This document shows, one piece after another, positions 52,764-61,093 of a stretch of 64,000 bases of DNA. The DNA comes from Bacteroidales bacterium (GTDB taxonomy: Bacteria; Bacteroidota; Bacteroidia; Bacteroidales; UBA932), in NCBI GenBank assembly GCA_017625535.1, contig JAGAKR010000025.1, positions 62,001 through 126,000 on the forward strand, given 5' to 3'. Positions within the stretch are counted from its first letter, which is position 1; every line of letters begins with the position of its first letter. The translations under genes were made by a program, and so were the position numbers. The notes under the pieces were generated by a model. That model saw only the letters and a list, made by a program, of their open reading frames with translations. It had not been told where the DNA came from and searched no databases.

Positions 52764-53894
52764 ATGAGTGCAACAACAGGAGAATGGCCTCCAAAATGCC
52801 AGGAGAACCCCGATACAGCATTGGTAGTGAATGAGGGAGTGGAACAGCCCCCTATCATCAACCCTTACATAAAGAATTTCTTCAAGAAGAAACCTGCACT
52901 GCTTTCGGTGGAGGAGTATATGGCAGGAATCACTTCGGGCAACACAACAATCCTCAGCCAGGCAATTACATTGGTGGAGAGCAACCTTCCTGCACACAGG
53001 GATGTTGCCCAGAAGATAATTGCAGCCTGCCAGGAGCATGCCGTAAAAACCGGAATAAAATCAATGAGGATAGGCATAACAGGTGTACCTGGTGCCGGAA
53101 AGAGTACCTTCATTGAGGCATTCGGAAGTTTTGTAACCTCAAAGGGGCACAAACTTGCAGTGCTTGCAATTGACCCCAGCAGTGAGAAGAGCAAGGGAAG
53201 TATCCTTGGCGACAAGACCAGGATGGAAACCCTCTGCAACGACCCTAATGCATTCATCCGTCCCAGCCCGAGCGCAGGCTCGCTTGGCGGTGTGGCCAGA
53301 AAGACAAGGGAGACAGTAATCCTTTGCGAGGCTGCCGGATTTGATGTGGTATTCATTGAGACAGTTGGTGTAGGACAGTCTGAGATTGCGGTACACTCAA
53401 TGAGCGACTTCTTCCTGCTCCTTATGCTCAGCGGTGCCGGAGACGACCTCCAAGGCATAAAGAGGGGCATTATGGAGATGAGCGACCTCATTGCCATAAC
53501 CAAGGCAGACGGAAACAATGTGGAGAAGGCCTCAATGGCCCGTGCACTGTATGCAAACGCACTCCACCTCTTCCCTCCTACAGAATCAACCTGGGTGCCT
53601 ACAGCAATGACCTCATCATCTGTAACAAAAGAGGGACTGCCTGAAATCCTTGCCAAGATAGAGGAGTACTTTGATCTTGTAAGGGGCAACGGCTACTACG
53701 AGCATAAACGCCGCCAGCAGGCAAGATTCTGGATGTATGAGAGCATAAATGAGGCCCTGAAGAACAGTTTCTATGAGAATCCAGTAATTGAGAAACTTAT
53801 GGCAGACTATGAAGACGCTGTACTTGAGGGTAAAATGGAATCATTCATTGCAGCAGGAGAACTGCTTGAAAAATATAGGAGCCTTGGCAAATAA
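52764..53894 (+). CDS. meaB: Methylmalonyl-CoA mutase-associated GTPase MeaB
   Basis: MeaB is the G-protein chaperone that gates adenosylcobalamin loading into methylmalonyl-CoA mutase and protects it from inactivation; the mutase feeds propionate formation in many Bacteroidales. The 376-residue protein has GVPGAGKST (107-115), the switch segment ETVGVGQSE, a nucleotide-specific ITKADGNN, and a C-terminal dimerisation tail. The mutase subunits are not in the window. Its stop codon overlaps the start of the metal exporter by one base (TAATG). Confidence 0.95.
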   Translation: MSATTGEWPPKCQENPDTALVVNEGVEQPPIINPYIKNFFKKKPALLSVEEYMAGITSGNTTILSQAITLVESNLPAHRDVAQKIIAACQEHAVKTGIKSMRIGITGVPGAGKSTFIEAFGSFVTSKGHKLAVLAIDPSSEKSKGSILGDKTRMETLCNDPNAFIRPSPSAGSLGGVARKTRETVILCEAAGFDVVFIETVGVGQSEIAVHSMSDFFLLLMLSGAGDDLQGIKRGIMEMSDLIAITKADGNNVEKASMARALYANALHLFPPTESTWVPTAMTSSSVTKEGLPEILAKIEEYFDLVRGNGYYEHKRRQQARFWMYESINEALKNSFYENPVIEKLMADYEDAVLEGKMESFIAAGELLEKYRSLGK

Positions 53895-55117
53895 TGAGTT
53901 GGCATACAGTAATTGATGTCCTCAGGAACAGTGTGCTCATTACGGGGCTTGTACTCATAATGATGCTGATGATTGAGTATTTCAACATACACTCTCACGG
54001 CAGATGGTTCTCACTCATAAAGGACTCAAAAATCAAACAGATATTCCTTGGATCGCTGCTCGGGCTTGTACCCGGATGCATCGGGGGATTTGCCACAGTG
54101 TCCCTGTATACCCACAGGCTCCTGAGCCTGGGTGCCCTTGTGGCAATGATGATAAGTTCGTCGGGAGACGAGGCATTTGTAATAATGGCAATGATTCCAA
54201 AGGAAGGGCTATTCCTCTTTGGAATCCTCTTTGTAATATCCATCATCACCGGAATTGTTGTGGATTATGGAATCTGCAGGAAACCCCAGCCCGACCTTTG
54301 TCCCGACGATTTTGAGATTCACACCTCAGCCGGGGAGAATGACAGGAAAATCCCTTCAATCTTCAGACTTGAGTCATACAAGGTGATGCTGAAACCCTCC
54401 AAAGAGAGGATTGCAATCCTTGTGGGGATTGCCCTCTTCATTGGGGCGGTAATTATGGGTATTCTGGCCTGCGGGCACGACCACAGCGCAGAGGCAGTCC
54501 ACGGGGCGGAGACCTATGTATGTGAACACGGGCACGTGCACACAGTTGCAGATGCACATAATCACGCTGTTACGGATGCTCACGAGCACTCCCACGGCCA
54601 CGTGCATTCCCACAGTGATGCCCATATCCACAACGATGCCACACTTAACATCCTCAACGAGAAGAGCATAAACATTGTGTTTGCCATAATAAGCATCATA
54701 ACCCTCTTCTTTACTGCAACCGCAAACGAGCATTTCATAAAGGACCACCTCTGGAACCACGTTATAAAGAGGCATATGGTATCCATATTCCTATGGACAT
54801 TCGGAACCCTTCTGGTCTGCAACTTTGGAATGCAGTATCTGGATATTGAGCACTGGATAAGCAACAATATGCTGTTGGTAATGCTCCTTGCCATTGCAAT
54901 AGGGATAATTCCGGAATCGGGTCCGCACCTGATTTTTGTAACGCTGTTCGCACAGGGTGTGCTTCCGTTCTATGTACTCCTTGTAAACTCAATTGTACAG
55001 GATGGCCACAGCGCACTTCCGCTGCTTGCAGAAAGCAAAATGAGTTTCGCAAAAGCGAAACTCATCAATATTGCTGTAGGACTTATTGTGGGCTTTGCCT
55101 GCTTTATCCTTTTATAA
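53894..55117 (+). CDS. Putative metal exporter with His-rich loop (ArsP_2 / putative manganese transporter family)
   Basis: The 407-residue membrane protein has about ten helices in two halves; the first half contains LGLVPGCIGGFATVSLYTHR and the second IPESGPHLIFVTLFAQGVLP, an inverted-repeat-like pair. A loop at residues 195-246 has about 16 histidines in HxH patterns, the sort seen in zinc, nickel or cobalt transporters. It matches the family described as putative 10-TM heavy-metal exporter. Its start is coupled to meaB, so a link with cobalt or cobalamin supply is worth considering but not shown. The 3' end overlaps convergent rpe by 14 bases. Confidence 0.65.
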   Translation: MSWHTVIDVLRNSVLITGLVLIMMLMIEYFNIHSHGRWFSLIKDSKIKQIFLGSLLGLVPGCIGGFATVSLYTHRLLSLGALVAMMISSSGDEAFVIMAMIPKEGLFLFGILFVISIITGIVVDYGICRKPQPDLCPDDFEIHTSAGENDRKIPSIFRLESYKVMLKPSKERIAILVGIALFIGAVIMGILACGHDHSAEAVHGAETYVCEHGHVHTVADAHNHAVTDAHEHSHGHVHSHSDAHIHNDATLNILNEKSINIVFAIISIITLFFTATANEHFIKDHLWNHVIKRHMVSIFLWTFGTLLVCNFGMQYLDIEHWISNNMLLVMLLAIAIGIIPESGPHLIFVTLFAQGVLPFYVLLVNSIVQDGHSALPLLAESKMSFAKAKLINIAVGLIVGFACFILL

Positions 55118-55751
55118 GCCTCATTGCCTCCATCTGGTCTTTTGCACCAAATACGGCACTTCCGGCTACAAGAACATCAGCGCCAGCCTCTTCAAGAGCC
55201 CTGGCGTTGTTTGTTGTTACACCGCCGTCTACCTGAATGAGGCATTTTGCCCCTTTCTCCTGAATCATCTTCTTGAGCCTGCGCACTTTGTCAAGGGCGT
55301 TCTCTATGAACGACTGGCCACCGAAACCGGGGTTCACAGACATTATGAGCACATAATCCACATCCATAAGGATATCCTCTATAAGGGTTATGGATGTATG
55401 CGGGTTCAAGGCAACACCGGCCTTCATTCCCAGTGACTTTATTGCCTGGATTGTCCTGTGCAGGTGTGTACAGGCCTCGTAATGTACACTAAGCCACTCA
55501 ACTCCCAATTCCGCAAAATTTGAGAGGTAGCGGTCGGGATCCACTATCATAAGATGTGCATCAAGCGGCTTTTTGGCCTTTTTGGCCATAGCCTTAACAA
55601 CAGGGAAGCCATAAGAGATGTTGGGAACAAAGACTCCATCCATAATATCAAGATGGAACCAGTCTGCAGCACCTTCATTTACAAGTTCAACATCCCTGTC
55701 CAACTGACCGAAATTTGCCGACAACATAGACGGCGCCAATAATATACTCAT
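55104..55751 (-). CDS. rpe: Ribulose-phosphate 3-epimerase
   Basis: Rpe interconverts ribulose 5-phosphate and xylulose 5-phosphate in the pentose phosphate pathway. The 215-residue TIM-barrel protein has LLAPSMLSANFGQL near the start, HLDIMDGVFVPNISYG (metal-ligand His and Asp, about 33-48), MSVNPGFGGQSF and the phosphate-binding VDGGV segment. It lies 14 bases after pepD on the same strand, and its end overlaps the metal-exporter gene on the opposite strand. Confidence 0.97.
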   Translation of the reverse strand: MSILLAPSMLSANFGQLDRDVELVNEGAADWFHLDIMDGVFVPNISYGFPVVKAMAKKAKKPLDAHLMIVDPDRYLSNFAELGVEWLSVHYEACTHLHRTIQAIKSLGMKAGVALNPHTSITLIEDILMDVDYVLIMSVNPGFGGQSFIENALDKVRRLKKMIQEKGAKCLIQVDGGVTTNNARALEEAGADVLVAGSAVFGAKDQMEAMRLIKG

Positions 55752-55765
55752 AACTCAATCATTAA

Positions 55766-57235
55766 TTATTTCACACTTAAAAGAACCTCTTCAAGGAGCA
55801 TCCTGAACTTGTCCAGCGAAGCAAGATCCAGACGCTCGCCAGGTGCGTGCACACCCCTTAGAGTAGGGCCGAATGATATCATATCCAGACCAGGGAATTT
55901 GTCCAGGAAGAGTCCGCACTCCAAACCGGCGTGGATTGCCCTTACCACAGGCTTAACCCCAAACAGTTTCTCATATGCTGCAACAGATACCTCAAGGATC
56001 TCAGAATCCACATTAGGCTTCCAGCCCGGATACTCGCTCTCGTGGGTTACTGTTGCACCGGCAAGTTCAAAACAGGCCTCCACCTGCTCGGCCGCATATT
56101 TTCTGCTGCTGTTTATTGCACTCCTCTGGCTTGTACCTATCCTTATTATATTGCCCTTCTGCATCTTTATTGAAGCCAGGTTGGTTGAAGTCTCAACAAG
56201 ACCCTTTACATCATTGCTCATTGCAAGCACTCCGTGAGGGGCGCAGTTGAGTGCATAAATCAAAGATGCGGCGGTATTCTTGTCAATTGCCTTCTTAGGG
56301 GTGCCGAAACATACTCCGTCTTTTATATCGTGTATTCCAACCTCCCTTGCAATGCCGTCAACTGCAGGGTCGCTTACCCTGAACTCATCCTGAGCCTCTG
56401 CCACAACGTTCCTGAATATCTTAAGTATTGCCTTCTCTTCCCTCTTGCTGAAACCTATAACCGCATATGCCTCCCTGGCAATTGCATTCCTCTTGTTTCC
56501 TCCGTCTATCTCATATAGTTCAATGTCGTGTTTTGCAAGCACCCTGTAAAGGAAGCGGGCCAGAATCTTGTTGGCATTTGCACGGTTCTTGTCAATATCA
56601 TCACCGCTGTGTCCGCCCTGTGCCCCAAAAATCTTGAATTCACACTTTACAAACTCCTTTGTTGCAGGATATGTGGTGTATTTGAATTTTGCAGTTGTAT
56701 CTATACCGCCTGCACACCCTATGAACAGTTCACCTTCATCCTCGGAATCCAGGTTTATGAGTGTCTTCCCAGATATGAACCCCGGCTCAAGAGCCATTGC
56801 TCCGTCAAGTCCTGTCTCTTCACTCACTGTAAAGAGTGCCTCAATCTTCCCGCATTTGAGGTCGGGATCTGTAAGAGCCACCATCTGGGCTGCCATACCT
56901 ATTCCGCAGTCTGCTCCAAGAGTGGTATCCTTGGCTATAAGCCAACCGTCCTCCTCTACCGCCACTATAGGGTCTTTTGTAAAATCGTGCTCCACTCCGG
57001 CATTCTTCTCACATACCATATCTGAATGGCTCTGCAGTACAACTGCAGGGACATTCTCCTTCCCCGGTGCGGCAGGACGTACAATAAGCACGTTGCCGGC
57101 CTTGTCTGTATGGCACTCCAATGAATGTTTTGCAGCGAAATCCTGCAGATATGCTATAATATGCTCCTCGTGGCCGCTCTCACGTGGTATTGTAAGAATC
57201 TCCTTAAAGGTGTCAAGTATCTGTTGTGTCTTCAT
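55766..57235 (-). CDS. pepD: Aminoacyl-histidine dipeptidase (peptidase family M20)
   Basis: PepD hydrolyses Xaa-His and other dipeptides using a two-metal site. The 489-residue protein has the metal-binding VLQSHSDMVCEKN near 64-76, DTTLGADCGIGMAA (Asp ligand), the catalytic Glu pair in VSEETGLDGA and a C-terminal His in the RGVHAPGERL stretch. Domain order is catalytic, dimerisation lid (about 200-370), catalytic. No signal peptide is present, so it works in the cytoplasm. It may be co-transcribed with rpe. Confidence 0.94.
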   Translation of the reverse strand: MKTQQILDTFKEILTIPRESGHEEHIIAYLQDFAAKHSLECHTDKAGNVLIVRPAAPGKENVPAVVLQSHSDMVCEKNAGVEHDFTKDPIVAVEEDGWLIAKDTTLGADCGIGMAAQMVALTDPDLKCGKIEALFTVSEETGLDGAMALEPGFISGKTLINLDSEDEGELFIGCAGGIDTTAKFKYTTYPATKEFVKCEFKIFGAQGGHSGDDIDKNRANANKILARFLYRVLAKHDIELYEIDGGNKRNAIAREAYAVIGFSKREEKAILKIFRNVVAEAQDEFRVSDPAVDGIAREVGIHDIKDGVCFGTPKKAIDKNTAASLIYALNCAPHGVLAMSNDVKGLVETSTNLASIKMQKGNIIRIGTSQRSAINSSRKYAAEQVEACFELAGATVTHESEYPGWKPNVDSEILEVSVAAYEKLFGVKPVVRAIHAGLECGLFLDKFPGLDMISFGPTLRGVHAPGERLDLASLDKFRMLLEEVLLSVK

Positions 57236-57279
57236 AAAAAAAAATGCATTAAACTTTTCTCAAATTTAATACATTTTTT

Positions 57280-58698
57280 CTATTGTTCCACTTTAAGGAG
57301 CTTTTCTATGTCTGTAACGTACTGCTTGAAGTTGCGGTCGGTCTCTATAAGGTCGCTCACCGTATTGCAGGCGTGCAGTACCGTAGCGTGGTCCTTGCCT
57401 CCTATCTGGGCCCCTATGGCTGCAAGCGAAGTCTTTGTAAGGTTCCTTCCCAGATACATTGCAATCTGCCTTGCCTGCACAATCTCCCTCTTTCTGGTCT
57501 TGGAGAGCATCAGTTCCCTGGTAATCTTGAAATATCCGCAAACCTCATTCTGTATCCTCTCAAGAGAGATGTCCTGCGGGCTCACACTCACAATCTTGTC
57601 TGTAAGCCTCTGGGCAAGTTCCATTGTTATAGGCTCCCTGCAGCAGGTTGCATTTGCTATGAGTGTTACAAGTGTACCCTCTATCTCCCTTATGCTTCCC
57701 ACAACTTTTGAGGCAAGGAAATCAAGCACATCCTCCGGAAGTTCTATACCGTCCTTGAAACTCTTGGCCTTTATTATCTCCAGACGGGTGTTGTATGAAG
57801 GTGCTGTAAGTTCTACAGACAATCCCCATTTGAACCTTGAAAGGAGCCTCTGCTCAAGTCCCATAAGGTCTACAGGTGCCTTGTCTGAGGTAAGGATAAG
57901 CTGTTTGCCCGACTGGTGCAGATGGTTGAATATGTGGAAGAATGCATTCTGGGTGCCGGGTTTGTCTGCAAACTCCTGTACATCATCCAATATGAGCACA
58001 TCCATCATCTGGTAGAAATGCAGGAAGTCTGTCATTTTGTTCTTCACACTCACTGCATCCACATATTGTGTCATGAACCTGTTGGCACTTACATAAAGGA
58101 CAGTTTTGCCGGGAAACTTGTTCTTTATCTCAATTCCTATTGCCTGTGCAAGGTGTGTCTTGCCCAAACCTGACCCTCCGTAGATGAAGAGCGGGTTGAA
58201 GGCATTCTTGCCAGGACTGTTGGCAATTGCAAGTCCTGCAGCCCTGCCCAGTCTGTTGCACTCGCCTTCAATGAAGTTTGCAAAGCAGTAGTTGGGGTTG
58301 AGCTGGGGATCTATGTTCAATTGCTGCAACCCCGGAATGACAAAAGGGTTGATGAGATTTGGATCCCTCTGCGGCACCGGTATAGGCTTGTTTACCGGAG
58401 TGCGGGCCTCCTGCGAAGGTATTGTCACCGGAACCTCGTCCTTTACAATGTGCACCTTGTACATGAGTTTTGCATCTCCACCTATCTCCTTGCGCAGTGC
58501 TGTGCTTATAAAATTGATGTAGTGCTCCTCCAGGTAATCCCTGAAGAAGTCCGACGGCACCTCAATTGTAAACACGTTGCCGCTGAGGCCAACGGGTTTT
58601 ATTGGGGCGAACCACGTATTATACTGGTTGGCCGGAATCACCCCACGTATCATCTGGAGGCAATTGTTCCACACCTGTATATGAAGGTTAGCGTTCAT
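57280..58698 (-). CDS. dnaA: Chromosomal replication initiator protein DnaA
   Basis: DnaA opens the origin and loads the helicase. The 472-residue protein has domain I (1-85), a short Pro-rich linker (domain II, about 90-130), the AAA+ domain with GGSGLGKTH (174-182) and DVLILDDVQ Walker B, and domain IV with the DNA-binding signature KDHATVLHACNTV near the end. Replication genes such as dnaN do not flank it, and I see no DnaA-box cluster nearby, which is common in Bacteroidota. A weak -7 box (minus CACTTTTG, 58748-58755) lies upstream. Confidence 0.97.
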   Translation of the reverse strand: MNANLHIQVWNNCLQMIRGVIPANQYNTWFAPIKPVGLSGNVFTIEVPSDFFRDYLEEHYINFISTALRKEIGGDAKLMYKVHIVKDEVPVTIPSQEARTPVNKPIPVPQRDPNLINPFVIPGLQQLNIDPQLNPNYCFANFIEGECNRLGRAAGLAIANSPGKNAFNPLFIYGGSGLGKTHLAQAIGIEIKNKFPGKTVLYVSANRFMTQYVDAVSVKNKMTDFLHFYQMMDVLILDDVQEFADKPGTQNAFFHIFNHLHQSGKQLILTSDKAPVDLMGLEQRLLSRFKWGLSVELTAPSYNTRLEIIKAKSFKDGIELPEDVLDFLASKVVGSIREIEGTLVTLIANATCCREPITMELAQRLTDKIVSVSPQDISLERIQNEVCGYFKITRELMLSKTRKREIVQARQIAMYLGRNLTKTSLAAIGAQIGGKDHATVLHACNTVSDLIETDRNFKQYVTDIEKLLKVEQ

Positions 58699-58747
58699 CA
58701 GTTTTATAAGTTCTGTTTATAGGATAACTTGCTTTATGATTGCGTTA

Positions 58748-58755
58748 CAAAAGTG
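58748..58755 (-). promoter_or_regulatory. Possible -7 box for dnaA
   Basis: The minus strand reads CACTTTTG, one base off TAnnTTTG, 49 bases before the dnaA ATG. Confidence 0.35.
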
Positions 58756-58841
58756 AGGAAAAATTTATTATAAAAAAATTCAAAAACTGTTGTTTTTTTC
58801 AAAAACTATATAAGGTGCTATAAATCAGCATTAAAATTTTT

Positions 58842-58876
58842 AATAAAAATTAACCGCCTGAATATCAAGCGGTTAA
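58842..58876 (-). terminator. Intrinsic terminator after mlaD
   Basis: TTAACCGC (58850-58857) pairs with GCGGTTAA (58869-58876); the minus strand then reads TTTTTATT. It ends the amidase-mlaD unit. The rest of the 228-base gap to dnaA is AT-rich, and I see no repeats that look like DnaA boxes. Confidence 0.75.
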
Positions 58877-58926
58877 CCCTTAACTATCTAATAATCTAAT
58901 ATATAGCAAAAGTCTGTCAATTGCAA

Positions 58927-59847
58927 TCAGAAAACACTCACTTTTATGTACTTTTTAGGGTTCTCTGTTATGCGCTGCACAAGGATATCCACATCCTGCA
59001 AAAGATTGTTCACAGCCCTGTGGAGGCTGTCTGTAGCCATTAGTTTCCCCATAGATCCGTTAGGGTCCTGCAGCTTCTCGGACAAACTTCTCAGACTCTC
59101 CACAGCCTTGCCAAGTTCAGCCTGGGAAAGTTGCGATGTTATCTCGTTCACATTGGCAAGCGACCCCTTTATATCACCGGCGCTTTGGCCCAGCCCCTCT
59201 GCAAGAATCTGAAGATTATCCATTATTCCCTTAAGTTCCGGTGAGATTCCATTGAGTGCCGCACTCAGTTGGGAAGCATTTGCAAGTGTCCTGTTCAGAT
59301 TTGCAAAAGAGCCCTGGAGGTCTTTTCTTGCTGCAGAATCAAGGAGCATGTTCACGTTGTCCAGTGTCCTGTTCAAATTAACAAGGAGCGCCTCTGCCTG
59401 CATCTTCAACGGTCCTATCTCCGAAAGGAGGGTTGCAACCATATCGGGAACATAATTTGCCGAAAGTGTATCCCCACCCTTTGCATATGTTTTGGAATCA
59501 CCAAAGACAACCCTCATTGCCTTTGACCCCATAATGTCTGCACTGTAAATCTCAGCAACGGAATTCCCAGGCACCTTGAACTGCGACTTAACCTTGAACT
59601 CCACCTCAAAAATATCCCTCTCCATATCATACTCTATCCCCTCAACCATACCTACCTTCAGACCCTTCACATATACCGGGCCTGTTACAGCCAAGCCGTC
59701 AACATTGCCGAATTTGGCATAATAGGTGGTGCTTCTGTTGAAAATATCCTCCCCCCTGAGGAAGTTTATTACTGCAAAAGTTACAATTAAAGTGAGAAGA
59801 ACAAACAATCCTATTGCCTGAACCCTGCTCAATCTGAATTTTTCCAT
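58927..59847 (-). CDS. mlaD: MCE / MlaD-family lipid transport protein
   Basis: MlaD proteins form periplasmic hexamers that shuttle phospholipids between the membranes. The 306-residue protein has one N-terminal membrane anchor (about 8-28), an MCE domain (about 37-120; FGNVDGLAVTGPVYVKGLKVGMVE) and a long helical C-terminal half with regularly spaced hydrophobic residues, as in related long-helix MCE proteins. No MlaE/MlaF genes are nearby. It lies two bases after the amidase on the same strand. Confidence 0.88.
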   Translation of the reverse strand: MEKFRLSRVQAIGLFVLLTLIVTFAVINFLRGEDIFNRSTTYYAKFGNVDGLAVTGPVYVKGLKVGMVEGIEYDMERDIFEVEFKVKSQFKVPGNSVAEIYSADIMGSKAMRVVFGDSKTYAKGGDTLSANYVPDMVATLLSEIGPLKMQAEALLVNLNRTLDNVNMLLDSAARKDLQGSFANLNRTLANASQLSAALNGISPELKGIMDNLQILAEGLGQSAGDIKGSLANVNEITSQLSQAELGKAVESLRSLSEKLQDPNGSMGKLMATDSLHRAVNNLLQDVDILVQRITENPKKYIKVSVF

Positions 59848-59849
59848 CT

Positions 59850-61004
59850 CTATTGTATAATTACATTATCCTTTATATGTATCACAAATGCACCGGGAAA
59901 ACTCTTCCTTATCCCCGGCAGTGCGGCCGCTGCCTCTTTCCTTGATGCATATCTGCCCACATAATATTTGTACAGGTTGCCCGCCTTTATATAATGTGTA
60001 TCTTTCCTCCCCTTAAGGTCATAAGCATTCTTCCCCAGAACCTTCCCTACAGAGAGTATCTGCACTGCATAAAACTCATCAACAGCCTTTGGTGCAGCAA
60101 CCGGCCCCTGTGCCGGAGCCTTCTGTGCTTCAGGGGCACTCTTCTGCACAGGAGCAGCCTTTTCAGCCTCAGCAACATTCCTGCCACTCCCCTCTTCCCG
60201 ACGGGTTTTCTCAAAATCTTTCTTATAAGCTACAAAAGCATTGAACAGTCCCCTGGCAAACTGCTCCTGCCCTTTTTTTGTAACCAGAACCGCACAATCC
60301 TTTGGATTGGAGATGAATCCAAGTTCCGTAAGCACCGCCGGCATAGTGGTTTTCCACAACACAAGAAGACCACCCTGTTTAACACCCCTGTTCACAGAGA
60401 TCGGGCCGCGGGCAAACTGTCCCTGAACCTGTGCCGCATACTTTATGCTCTGTTCCTGATGGACATTCTGGAGAAGGGAGAAAATTATATACGACTCAGG
60501 CGAGCCGGGGTTGAATCCCTCATACTTCTTCTCATAGTCCTCCTCTATAACAATTACGGAGTTCTCCAGCTTACACACCTCAAAATTGGCTTCGCTCTTG
60601 TGCGTTCCCATCACAAATGTCTCTGTCCCCCTTGCCTGTGTGGATTTTGCAGAGTTCACGTGTATGGATATGAAGAGGTCCGCCTTGTTGCGGTTTGCTA
60701 TTGCCGCCCTCTCGGAAAGTTCCACATATTTGTCTGTTGAACGGGTATATATCACTTTTATATCGGGAAAATTGCTTTTTATAAGTTCTCCCAACCCAAG
60801 TGCCACTGAAAGGGTTATGTTCTTCTCCTTGTATTTGCCGTTGCGGCTTATTGCACCGGGATCCTTTCCACCGTGCCCGGCATCAATCACCACTCTCCTT
60901 ATACGGGACACATCATCCACATCCTGTGCCTGCAGGGACACAAGTGGAGTGAGGAAGAGCAATCCGCACAAAAGAATCTTGAACACTTTGAATTTATATG
61001 GCAT
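59850..61004 (-). CDS. N-acetylmuramoyl-L-alanine amidase with SPOR domain
   Basis: The enzyme cuts the amide bond between muramic acid and the stem peptide, normally to separate daughter cells. The 384-residue protein has a signal peptide (cleavage near LQAQ, 27), an Amidase_3 catalytic domain with zinc ligands in VVIDAGHGGKDPGA and the ISIHVNSA segment (about 38-270), a Pro/Ala/Glu-rich linker, and a C-terminal SPOR domain (about 305-384; FYAVQILSVGK) that targets denuded septal glycan. It pairs with mlaD in one operon and is divergent from lptD, a conserved Bacteroidales arrangement from memory. Confidence 0.93.
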   Translation of the reverse strand: MPYKFKVFKILLCGLLFLTPLVSLQAQDVDDVSRIRRVVIDAGHGGKDPGAISRNGKYKEKNITLSVALGLGELIKSNFPDIKVIYTRSTDKYVELSERAAIANRNKADLFISIHVNSAKSTQARGTETFVMGTHKSEANFEVCKLENSVIVIEEDYEKKYEGFNPGSPESYIIFSLLQNVHQEQSIKYAAQVQGQFARGPISVNRGVKQGGLLVLWKTTMPAVLTELGFISNPKDCAVLVTKKGQEQFARGLFNAFVAYKKDFEKTRREEGSGRNVAEAEKAAPVQKSAPEAQKAPAQGPVAAPKAVDEFYAVQILSVGKVLGKNAYDLKGRKDTHYIKAGNLYKYYVGRYASRKEAAAALPGIRKSFPGAFVIHIKDNVIIQ

Positions 61005-61024
61005 ATTAGTTGCAAAAAAAGTGT

Positions 61025-61032
61025 TATTTTTG
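61025..61032 (+). promoter_or_regulatory. -7 promoter box for lptD
   Basis: TATTTTTG matches TAnnTTTG and lies 61 bases before the lptD ATG. It faces the minus-strand box at 61040-61047, so the two promoters overlap. Confidence 0.55.
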
Positions 61033-61039
61033 CGTTTTG

Positions 61040-61047
61040 CAAAAGTA
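61040..61047 (-). promoter_or_regulatory. -7 promoter box for the amidase-mlaD unit
   Basis: The minus strand reads TACTTTTG (TAnnTTTG), 35 bases before the amidase ATG. Confidence 0.6.
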
Positions 61048-61093
61048 TCAAAAAATTGTCAAAAGCCCTAAAAAGATTAACCTCCTTACTGCT

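Noticed and set aside
58699..58926. Replication origin next to dnaA
   Set aside because: The gap is AT-rich, but I see no cluster of DnaA boxes (TTATCCACA-like) and no gyrB/dnaN context; the one strong hairpin is explained as the mlaD terminator.
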